From the NCBI GenBank assembly GCA_014773175.1, contig VXCM01001469.1, forward strand, positions 62,001-126,000: a DNA stretch of 64,000 nucleotides, read 5' to 3'. Under the pieces are notes generated by a model. That model did no database searches and was not told the DNA's origin. It worked only from the letters and a program-made list of their open reading frames with translations. Source of the DNA: Lucifuga dentata. Its lineage: Eukaryota; Chordata; Actinopteri; Ophidiiformes; Bythitidae. The translations under genes and the position numbers were made by a program. This document shows, in pieces, positions 1-10,500 of the stretch. The stretch's first letter is position 1. Each line of letters starts with the position of its first letter.

Positions 1-181
1 TTGTTTTGGAATGTAAAAAAGACACATCAAATACATCCATCTATTGCTCTATACTCATGGCTGTTTCAAACCATAAACACAACAATAAAGTATAATCAGA
101 TTTAGAGTGTGGCCTTAATAAGGACAATAGCTAAATTGTGTCCAGACATAAGACACGGGTTAATACCAGATTCAGTCTTAC

Positions 182-720
182 CTCTGGGACCCATTTCTTC
201 TTGATATAGTTCAGGATCTTCTTCCGAGGTCCAAGGGGGATGCCTAGATCTTTGAGATCACTGTCCTGGCAAAGAGCCTATAACAGGAGAATCACAGTAT
301 AGTAAACCATAACTAATTAACTCTACAGTACATCTGTATTTCCATTCTGTGTGTGCGTGTATCTTACCAGTGCTTTCAGGTCTAGGTTTTCTGCCTGTAG
401 TGTAGAAAGATATTGCTGTAGGTCCAGCCTGATCAGAGCCTGCTCCAGCGTGTCACAGGTGAGTGGGGATGGCTCGTCACAGGGCTCCTTATACAAAGGG
501 AGAGAGTGGGACAGACTTTTTTTTTAACCCACAAACAAAGAAATCTTCAATGTTTTTGATGATGTTGTCTATCAAAGTGAATTTGCTGTACCCCGTCTCT
601 GGCAGCTTCTCCTGATGCAATCCTCTGATTGGTTAACAGGTCAAACAGAATCAAAGAACCTGAGAAAGACAAAGGACATAGGCTGCAATCCAGCATTTTT
701 ACTGTTCTTCTTTTTTTCTG

Positions 721-776
<56 letters not shown>

Positions 777-1268
777 CCTAGGCTGTGTCCCACTACTGAA
801 ACTGTCCCTTTGAACTCTGGGTGCCTCTCTCTAAAGAGATCATGCAGCTTGTTGATCTCTGAGGCCACTGTGTCCACTATGGTCTGGCAGTAGGTGGGGC
901 TGTTATAGAAAAACAGGTCCAGCAGAGTGTCATTGGTGAAATGTCTCAGTCTGCTGATGCTGGGTAGCGTGATCCTCTGGATGTCCCTGAAACATCGGTA
1001 AAAAGGGAAAAAAGGGACAGGATGAAAGCAAGAATTTTACAATAGTGTATTGTACAGCAGAAGAATCTTGTTTCTTTATCTCTCTCTCTTTCTCTCTCCC
1101 TCCCTCTGTTCATACTCACTCATCCACACCAGTGGCATCCCCGTGTAGGGCGCTGTGCCAGTTGACGGGCAGGAACTCCACTCTGCCCACCGTGCCTTCC
1201 TGTTGTGCATACTTATAATGAGAAGCGAGGAGAGACAAGGATGCACTCCTGAAGTCATTCACTGGAGG

Positions 1269-1310
<42 letters not shown>

Positions 1311-2701
1311 GTGGGAGAGACAGAGAGACAAGGGGACAAGGAGTCATTAACATACACAGGTATGTATGTATGCAACACAAGAAACACACAGACAAACACA
1401 CACTTACCACACTGGATAATGGATCTGAAGCGCAAGTCACACGCAGGACCGATGCCATGGACCATAAAGACAAGGTGGTCCACCTTTTCTGGTTCCCCTG
1501 AGAACATACACATAAATACTGTATTTACTGTATACACTGTATTGCGTTACTTAAAAGGGGCTACAACACATTATATAAACAGTCCCCCACACGCACATAC
1601 CGTCTGGTATTTCTACAGAGATGCTGTCTACTCCCCTTCTGACTGTGCGAGGGCGAGTCTGCTCTGAGGGGGAGGAGACCCACTCATCCTGCAGGCCTAT
1701 TGGCTGATACTGCATTATCAGCTGAAAGAGAAAATGTAAGCGAAGCGTATTTTTGATAAGGAAACAATGTACCACATTAAGAAAGATACATATCCTCTAG
1801 TCAGGTGTTGGTGTGGCTTTGTCACATATTTAATTATACTGCACACAGTTTCTAACCCCAGGCAGCGAGGCTCCTCAACACTCACAATCTCTCATGCTCA
1901 AACACATTAAAACACACATTCACACACCTCCATTTGAGAACTGCACCAGCACTTTATCTAAACCTTAAAGCTCTTGCACATGCCAAAATGCACAACCGCA
2001 CTTTATGGAACTTTATGGGATTGCAAACTCTTCGTACAGACTTTTGCTCTGTTTTCAGTACAGTGCACTTCTCATTTCACTATTCTCTGTCTATGCTCTT
2101 TGTCTTGTTAATGCACTTCTTTTCTATGTGCACTGTGTTAAATGTAGCACCAGGGGGTCCAGGAGAAACAGCATTTCATCCCGCTTGTGTACTTGTCTAT
2201 GGATGGTTTGAGAATAAAGCTTTGACTGATTGATTGATTGATTGATTGATTGATTTAATGAATGACTGACTATTGATTGATTGATTGAACAACAGACTCC
2301 TCACCTTGGGATTGTGTAAAATGACAGTCTCTCCTGAAGGGAAGTCCAGCTTCTTCTTCCATTCATTCAGGGTCACAGCTATCATATAGGCATCCTGAAA
2401 AATGTCAATGAAACCAGAGTAAATAAAGGAATAAAATCTGATGTTGTGGGAAAGAGGAGTTCAGTGGTTAGTGCTCTGTTCTGGTGTCAGAATACCTCCA
2501 GAGTGTTGCTGAAGTCCTCAGCGTACGGCATAAACCTTGTATCTTTATCTCCTTTGTAGAACCAGGTACAGCGACGGACTTCCGTGGGAGCTTGCTCCCA
2601 GTACACAGCATAGCGCATCCGCTCCTTGATACGTACATCGTACCGCTCTCCATTTACAGCTACCACCCCCTTGTCTTTATCTCCTCCTGCACAGTATGCG
2701 C

Positions 2702-2735
<34 letters not shown>

Positions 2736-4552
2736 ACACAGACACAGACACAAACAGATGCACACAAAAATGTTGTACTGAATTTGCAAGAGAACATTTT
2801 CAAACAGTACATGTCTTTTTTACGATGTGACTTGAATAGATATCATGGATGTTAACACTAAACTGTCAACTGAACAAGTTTATACAACAAAATTATTTTA
2901 ACAATAATGAAGCTCACTTAAAACACTCCTGAAAATGAACTTCAATTACTTGTAGTAACAGTGAACATGTTCAGTCAGGAGAGTGAAATGGCCTACTGGG
3001 CACCAGGCCAGTGCTGGCAACAGCAGTATTACGACATCTCATCCTTTACAGAACGTTTTATAGCATACACTCTCTTTTCCTACTTTTTATATGTTTACCT
3101 TGATTACAAACACACACATTCACACACTTACCATTGGTATAAGCATTCTCTAGTTTGTCAGAGTCCTCTCTGCTGAAGGGAAGCCAAGACTTGGTGTCAA
3201 CAGCCGACTGGCAGAAGAACCAGTGAGGCTGCACTTCTTGATAAGGTACTGAGTCCATGTTAAGCATCTCAAAGGAAGAAGTGGGAGAAGGAGAAGCTTC
3301 ATCCACCACAGGCAACATCTGGGGAAAATGTCAGCACTGTCAAAGTAGTAAATCACTAAAGCTAAATCATTTCTTCATGTTTAGCAATATTGCTTGTGCC
3401 ATGTAAAAAGCCAAAGTCTACCATCCACAAGTCTGAGCTCAGTCTATTCTCAGTTTCTTCTATTAAGCTCCTATCAAGGAACCTGAGACCGTCAGACAAA
3501 GCAAAGGACAGGGGATAGGAAAGGATCAGGCCTCCTCTTAGCCGGATACACAAAGCCATCTTTTATTCTTCCCCCCTGTACAAGCCATCTCTTGTCTCCT
3601 CCTCTTTCCACAACTAACACCGCTACAGCTTGAAAACAAAACTATTTCCACTGGACATCACACATTCAGAAACAATGCAGCCAGTAATTTTTTCGCTCTT
3701 CTACACCATTTTATGTGCTTGACTGAGGCAGAGCCTGCCACTGACTCTCACAATAACATGCAAACATACCATGCCCAGCTACCAAATCACCAATGTGATA
3801 TGCAGCGCAATGAGCATGGAACACCTTTCCTATGAACTAAATCTCTGAATTAGATTCATTTCCAAGTATTACATGCCCTGCTGTGCACCTAGTCAAAAAC
3901 ATTTTGATAGTTTGCATCTCAAAACAAGTTTATGTTCCTTTTAGCAATAACCCATCAGGAAAATGATTCATAATACTTCCTTGTATGTTTGTAGCCAGTC
4001 ACTATCACTACTATGTAGAGTCACAGACACTAGCCTAGGAAGCTTGTGGTGCATTTGTTTCTCCTCTGGTCTGCTTGTTATATTAAACAGTTTATAACAG
4101 TCTGAAAACCACAAAGAGGGACAGTATGTTCTATACACCCTCCTACCTACTTCTCAAGCAACAAGGTCATGGTTTACTATTTACTATTTGTCCTTCTGTT
4201 ACTCAGGCAGGCAAAGTAATGCAGTGACTGTTTGTCTCTTAGAGGGCAAGAGTACCAACAATCAATATGTGTTGATGTGAACAGTATAAGCCTGCATAAA
4301 TAATGGACATGCAGTAGTACAAAGGTTAAAGACAATATGAACCAGCAAGTGTCACCCACTTCTCTTTGCAGCTGATAAAATAAAAAGTATAATGACAATT
4401 AGATATGATAATTCAAAAGATGACACAATCACCTGCTCCTCAGGTGTGTTCTCTGTAGCCACAGTAAGAGAGGAGTTTTCGAACAGGTCCTGGGCAGTGA
4501 CAGTTGGGGAAGCCTTAGGTAGACCCCCCTCTTCAGCAGAACTGTGTGACAT
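182..4552 (-). CDS. ddhd2: DDHD2-type phospholipase A1 / triacylglycerol lipase, partial (3' end outside window)
   Basis: Eleven coding exons are visible, giving 478 residues in frame: 4552-4433, 3318-3132, 2686-2496, 2394-2305, 1721-1601, 1497-1408, 1261-1120, 986-778, 659-592, 487-368 and 277-182. The start is the ATG at 4552, which has an in-frame stop just upstream. A WWE domain begins near residue 70 (PHWFFC, later [10 protein letters not shown]). The lipase core shows [13 protein letters not shown] and the nucleophile motif GHSLG, whose serine is near residue 382 and whose last glycine codon is split by an intron. A SAM domain closes the visible part ([14 protein letters not shown]). 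The C-terminal metal-binding DDHD domain must lie left of position 1. In vertebrates this intracellular enzyme hydrolyses phospholipids and neutral lipids at ER/Golgi membranes and in neurons. SEC23IP shares WWE, SAM and DDHD, but the short N-terminus and residue pattern favour DDHD2. Confidence 0.95.
724..774. repeat. (TG)n microsatellite in ddhd2 intron 8
   Basis: An uninterrupted TG dinucleotide run lies four bases from the exon 8 donor region of ddhd2. It is simple sequence and should be length-variable between individuals. Confidence 0.95.
1266..1312. repeat. (GA)n microsatellite just upstream of ddhd2 exon 7
   Basis: A GA-rich run on the plus strand is a CT-rich run in the sense of ddhd2. 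It sits directly upstream of the exon 7 acceptor (exon starts at 1261), so it supplies the polypyrimidine tract of that intron. Confidence 0.85.
1940..2290 (+). repeat. LINE-like 3' tail ending in AATAAAGC and (GATT)n, ddhd2 intron 4
   Basis: The stretch reads like the 3' end of a teleost retroposon: a long untranslated-type sequence, then an AATAAAGC-like signal near 2213-2220, then a tetranucleotide GATT tail from about 2229. No reverse transcriptase remains. The family was recognised only by its general look, so the class is uncertain. Confidence 0.45.
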
Positions 4553-4767
4553 TAGGCCAAACCCTGACCCCAATCCTCAGCTCTGACCTGAGGAGGGCAG
4601 GGGGCAGAAACACAGGACCTGAGCCAATCCAGCTGTAAAAAAATAAATAAATAAATAAAAAGGTAAGTCAATATAAGCAAGAGGCTTAAAAAAAACATCA
4701 CAAACAAGATACAATATTTGATTTAACAGTCAAACAAGATTTATGGTATACACAAAATTCCAGATTA

Positions 4768-4809
4768 TTATTACTTCTGATGATCCTATCAGATCATCAG
4801 AAGTAATAA
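4768..4809. repeat. Perfect 18 bp inverted repeat with 6 nt loop
   Basis: The left arm 4768-4785 and right arm 4792-4809 are exact reverse complements around a six-base spacer (CTATCA). It lies in the 5' flank or first leader intron of ddhd2 and could fold as a stable hairpin in RNA from either strand. Confidence 0.9.
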
Positions 4810-5133
4810 GATAATAATCAAGCTAGTTGGAACCTTATCAGTAGTTTTATGAGTCATCGCAGGTTTTAAAACCTGTCGTCTGAGTCAGCAGTCAGAGCAA
4901 GTCAATAACATCCAGGTTAAGTATTACAGCTAAGGGCTAAACTATAGAAACTAGCAAAGTCACTGATTTCAATAACAAGTCATGTCGTGAGTTGTATATA
5001 AGTTAATTTCTTGACGCTAGCTTGAAAGACATTAATATGAATTTCTTGCCACTATGAGAGTCTTGTAACATAACCTAAAGTAACATTGACGTTACAGATT
5101 ACGCAACGCAAGCGACGGTGTTATGGAATAAAA

Positions 5134-5519
5134 AGTGGCCACGTTAACTGGTGACCTTGTGATGGCAGAAAACAGGAAGAGATCATTTAGTTGTCCACGC
5201 AAATTCCTTTTGTTGTCGTTTATTATTGAGAGTTCAATTCATATCAATTTACATTTCTCTAGGGGTATTGGGTCACCAACAAGGAAAGGTTAGTCACATT
5301 TTGGTTAATGGGAAACTTAACACATGAAACACACGGGATTCGAACCAGGTACCATCGTGTCAAAATAATCAGACGTAACCAATACACTAATAACAAGAGC
5401 ACGGAGATTTCGTTAAGGCGGCACTGATTAATAAGACAGCTAAATTATATATATTCTTGTTTTCAACATCTGGTGTTACTACAAGCAACCACCGCAAGTC
5501 ACCAGTTAACGTGGTCACT
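5134..5519. mobile_element. Candidate MITE-like element with 22 bp terminal inverted repeats
   Basis: The left end 5134-5155 and the reverse complement of 5498-5519 agree at 21 of 22 bases, including a perfect 17 bp core CCACGTTAACTGGTGAC. Weaker similarity extends a further nine bases or so inward. The interior has no ORF but carries a pol III B-box-like GGTTCGAATCC on the minus strand near 5336-5346. No clear target-site duplication is visible. A non-autonomous DNA element is the simplest reading; a chance or regulatory palindrome is less likely at this length. Confidence 0.55.
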
Positions 5520-7532
5520 AATCAATCCAAAACACCAACTGATTCTGGCTAATGCTGCTTAGCTAACCTGGTTGGATAAGATACTAACCTCTCCGTTGTC
5601 ACGTCCCGGTTTTATGGTCTTTATAACACTATTAACAGTCAGCCGTTACATGACGCTCGCCGACAACTTTTCATATGACACAAAAGATTTATATTCGTTG
5701 TTTTGCTTGCTGTAGCTAGCTCGGCTACACACCTAAAGTACAACCTCCTGTCAAACACTGCCTGCTTCCAGGGTTCTCGGACGTACGACAATTATAAGAT
5801 GACTATACAGGAACAGCCATGTTAACGACCAAACAAAGAGCTTAAAAAAAATAATAACAATAAAAATTCCAAGGCTATGACGCAATTGTCCATAATATCA
5901 TACTTTCCGATTAGGAGGCGAAATAAATGGTAAAAATGATGTATTATATAAAAGAAAGAAAAACAAAACAAAACATCGTTGTAACACATAAAACAAAAAC
6001 AAAACCCACCTTTTCTCTAATTGTATTGAGCCGCTTAAGTAAATGAATTTTATGTTCTTAAATGTCTAGACTGAAAAAACAGCTTCTGAAAATACTGTTA
6101 CAGGGTTACTGTCCTTTGCTACCGCCAATGTTAGCGACATGCACAGAAACCTTATATTTACGAGGAGCTCTGAATGCAGCAAAACACATGACAGCATTAT
6201 CATGTGTTATCGCCCCAAATATTACGATGACGCCATAAATTTGTAATATTTGGATCTTGATACTCGTAACTTTTTTATCATTATGTCACAATTTCCAAGT
6301 AGCAAATCAGGTTTCATTAATTGGTGATGAATATTAAACAATATATTTTAAATTTTGCAGAATTTATTTATATAAAACAGTTAAAATGTATTACAAGCTT
6401 TAGCGTGTTTTCATTATATATATATATAATTTATTTTTCATGTTTCCCTGTCATTAATGTAAATGTCTGCCTTTATATGATTTTTTGTAATATGTGTGGT
6501 ACATATGCTATTAATAATGATTCTGAAGTTTTTAAAATTTTTAAGAAAGACCTGTATTTCTGCACTAAAAATGGAGGCTTGATTTTGTGTCTGGTCAGAG
6601 CAGAACACATACTGTAGATGACTGCGGTTGTCTTACTGAATGGCATTGTAGCCATACCAACCAAATCTCCTGAACAGCCTAACCAGGAAATCTTATTGGT
6701 TAGTTTGGATTGAAATGTGTCCAAGTATGTGTAAAACTTGAATGTGCAAACCTCTCAGTAATTACACAGGAACCACAAAACACACAAACACACACCCATT
6801 CATGGTCGTTATACTATGACATGGTTAAAATTAAATGCAGATTTGACTCTACTCTCATGAGTTCATAGAGTAAAATGGCCTCATTGTTATGTTCTGGACC
6901 TCATTAGGGTAACAGTGACCCTTGATATTATTGCATTCCTCCACTAAAGACAGCTATAGACAGATGCACTAAACAAACCGTTATTTGACTTTTGTAACAC
7001 AATATGATTTATAGCAAAAGCCCAATGGCTGAATGGCAGTGTGTAACCAAACCACTTGCAGCACTGAGGACAGTAAACCAAGTGTATGCTTAATTCCACC
7101 TCTCCTCCAGGGTATGGGGAGGGAGGGAGGAGTGGATTGTGCCAGGAGTGAAGGGAAGGAAGAGTGAGTAGAGCTAGAATGCATAGACACACCCAGTGCA
7201 ACAGAGTGAGAGAGAGACAGAGAGTAATAAGCCCATGTTGAGCAATAGGAGGGTGTGGCTTTTTACACAGGGAAAACAGATAAAGTTGAGTTTGCCTAGT
7301 AGAGCCAGAGGGGCAGGAGTCACAGTCCTGAACAGACACACGCTTATGCTTACTATTACTTCCACTCTGCTGGGCTCATACACATTCCAGCTGCACACAC
7401 TCCACTTCTTCCACTCACTCTCTCTTGTTCATTCTTACAGCAGTTTGAAGCAAAGCTACAGGGGGAGGCAGCTTCTAACACAGAGGAAAAAGCACAAGAC
7501 GACAGATCAGCAAAAACTTCCTACAGGCAGAC

Positions 7533-10500
7533 ATGAAGGACAAAGTGAGGAGAGGAGGAGGAAGAAATCAGGCCAAGACTGGTGAGAAGCCCCTGCAATG
7601 TATTTTTTTTTCTGCTCCTTTCTCTCTTTTGAACTTTCCTCTTCCTCTTGTTTTTGGCTTCTGCCTCCCTCGCTGCAGAATGTGAAGAAGGTGGGAGATT
7701 TAGCACTGCACTGCTGCTTTGAATAAGCCCACTGCTATTCTGTGTTTTTGCCAGTGTCTTGATCGCAAATGTCACTACATACTGTATTACCTCCACACTT
7801 TTAACTTGTATGAAATACTTCACATAGACACTTTCTGTGAGATAATGAGAAAAACTGTAAATACGTAGTTATTATTCTGCAAACAGGGGAAAGAGATGCT
7901 TTTTCTTTCATCTCGGCACAGCCTCTTTTGCTCATTAATAAAAGTCACCCCAAGCTAACAGTCTTCGCCTGGTCTACCTTATCATTTCTTCTCTTGTCAC
8001 ATTCTTTTAAGTGGACCTCTTCACTTATTTTAACCTCAGCCAATCCCCTTCTACAAGACGGTGAATGATTGAATTAAGGTAGTGTGTGTTGGCCCTTCTC
8101 CAAATTAGATTCCCCTGAGGTGCCTCGCCCCAATAAGGACACACGTGTGGGTGCAGCATTCTAATTTTCTGGTTATGTTCATCCAAGGAGCCAGTTTGAA
8201 TTTAACTAAATAATATTTCTGTACTATTACAATAAAACAGCAGTTAAGGACTGTTGCCTGCTTCTGTAGTTAAGCATACAACCCAAACTTGGAAATCAGT
8301 TTCAAAATAAACTTGTTAGGTTGAAACAATACTGTCTTCTGTATTACATTCTGTGGTAAGGCAGTAGCTCATGGAAATGAGTTTGATGGCTCAAAGCCTG
8401 CAGAGAGGAGGTGCGTTCTTCCAGCCAATCACAAACAGTGAAGCAATTTTTTGGGTGCTTTCCAGTCATAAAGTAGTCCCAGCTTGACAGCAAGCATTGG
8501 GTATTTATTGTAGAATGGTCCAAAAACTTCAAGGTTTAGTGCACACTGGATTCTTTTGCTTTGTTGTATACAGTACATGCTAAATTGGTAATGGTAGTGA
8601 ATTGCTGTCCTGCTCAGCTGCAGGTTTGTTAGTTTAGTTCAGTCTTTTAGCATTCTGCTGATTCCACATGCCTGTGCAAGGTGTGGTTGTCCCTTCATCC
8701 TGAGATGACATGAAGGCCAATGGGCAAATTCAATAGGTTTAGTCACACTGCATGTTGAGGAACATGCTGGGTCCTGCTCTCCCTCTGCTTTTGTGTGTGT
8801 ATGTGTGTGTGCAAGTGACACACCCCACTTTACCTTACTTACTTTGACATTTCTTAACTTCACACTTCCCCTCAGGCACATGAGACACTTTAGTCCAGCC
8901 ATTAATAATTTTGGAGATTTATTGTTCTTGTTGGATTTGACAGGCAAGTGCAATTGAAAGGCAGATATCAGAACAAAACTTGTGGAAGTTTTTACATTTT
9001 ACTTTTTTCTAGCTTCATTCATTCATTCATTCATTCATTCATTCATTCATTTGCTACCTTTATGAATTTTTGTTGTCCTGGCAAGCTGAAACATATCCCA
9101 ACATTTACTGAGCAGAAAGCAGGAAACAGACAAGTTGCTAGTCCATTGTGTGTCATCTTTCTTCTGAATTCTGAGTCCGTTTTGTTTCTCTGATTTCTAC
9201 TCCAAACAGATGTAATCACTCTGACTGGTGGAAAAGATGCTGCATGTGTAAAGCAGGAAGATGACACATCATTCCCTGTGAAGATCCAGGGAGCAGGAGT
9301 AGAGCCATTTGAGCTGCAGGTACTAAATCAGGCTGGTGACTCCAGACATCATTCTCACTCAGTTCCCACATTTTTTTAAATGCCCTATCTGCAACTCCTC
9401 CAACTCTGAAATTTCTTCATTGAGAGCTGAGAGAATTTTAAAAAATCTGACATAAGCAGGGTTTTAGTTTGTGAACATTCATTAAATCATGTGTCCTCGC
9501 AGGTCCATGGATTTTGGCTTGTTCAAGATGCAGTGATGGCCTTGCTTTCTAGGCCTGAGGTGTGTCCACGTTCCAGCTTGTCACTGGCTCTTGCTGGTAC
9601 GACTCTGCACCCCCTCGCACATCTGCAAAGCCTCAAGGGGCTTAAACCAGGATCCATCCTCCGCCTGGTTGAAGGTAATTGTCTTTATTCAAGTATGGCT
9701 TAGTTATGAGCATCATATCTGATTTTAATTATATGATTTACAAGATTAGGATTTCTATATGAATGGTTTTAACTATTTTCATTGCATCCATCACCCATCC
9801 CTTTTCACATACATTCAAGTCTGCAACTTGGGGCTGTGACAAGGAAAACCATCCATCCATCCATCCATCCATCCATTTTCCGTTTGTCCTGTTGAGGGTC
9901 ACGGGGGGGCTGGAGCCTATCCCAGCAGTCATAGGGCGAGAGGCGGNCGTTTGTCCTGTTGAGGGTCACGGGGGGGCTGGAGCCTATCCCAGCAGTCATA
10001 GGGCGAGAGGCGGTGTACACCCTGGACAGATCGCCAGCCTATCACAGGGCTGACACATGGGGACAGATAAACTCATTCACACCCTCATTCACACCTATGG
10101 GCAATTTAGAGTTTCCAATTCACCTGACCTGAATGTCTTTGGAGGTGGGAGGAAGCTGGAGCACCCGGAGGGAACCCACGCAGACCCTGGGAGAACATAC
10201 AAGGAAAACCCTCTAAAAAAAAAAAAAGTCCCTTAAAATCTCCAGAATGGGATGTGTGTGTGGACTTCCTGGTCCACAGGTTTCCTCCTACAGTCCAAAC
10301 ACATTCTAATTACATGAACTGGAATCATAGTGTGAATGAGCTTGTGTGTATCAGCCCTGTGACAGACTGGTGAACTTTTCACTGAATGCTGGGATAGGCT
10401 CCAGACAGGATAAGTTGGTTCAGAGAGTAAATGGCTGGATGGATAAATAGTGCAGCCATAAAAAAAAACACGAGCCTGTGGTTTGATGGCGATGGTGAGT

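Larger units (their letters stand above)
4553..7532. other. Divergent intergenic region between ddhd2 and the cluh-family gene
   Basis: About 3 kb separates two divergent starts and must hold both promoters and 5' leaders. It contains an 18 bp hairpin (4768-4809), a 386 bp element with inverted ends (5134-5519), a GCTAAC motif at 5562-5567 and an AT-rich stretch around 5880-6560. The region 7340-7532 probably holds the cluh 5' leader. I see no convincing coding exon here. Confidence 0.7.

Noticed and set aside
1116..1667. Overlapping ORFs around the GA/CT repeat in ddhd2
   Set aside because: Low-complexity RE/LS repeats from a microsatellite overlapping real ddhd2 exons on the minus strand.
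5325..5400. tRNA gene on the minus strand suggested by a GGTTCGAATCC box
   Set aside because: The T stem has mismatches, the anticodon stem is only about three pairs and no matching acceptor stem is visible. At most it is a tRNA-like relic.
6321..6617. 98-codon ORF in the ddhd2-cluh interval
   Set aside because: AT-rich, no recognisable domain, no splice or promoter support; composition is that of the surrounding noncoding DNA.
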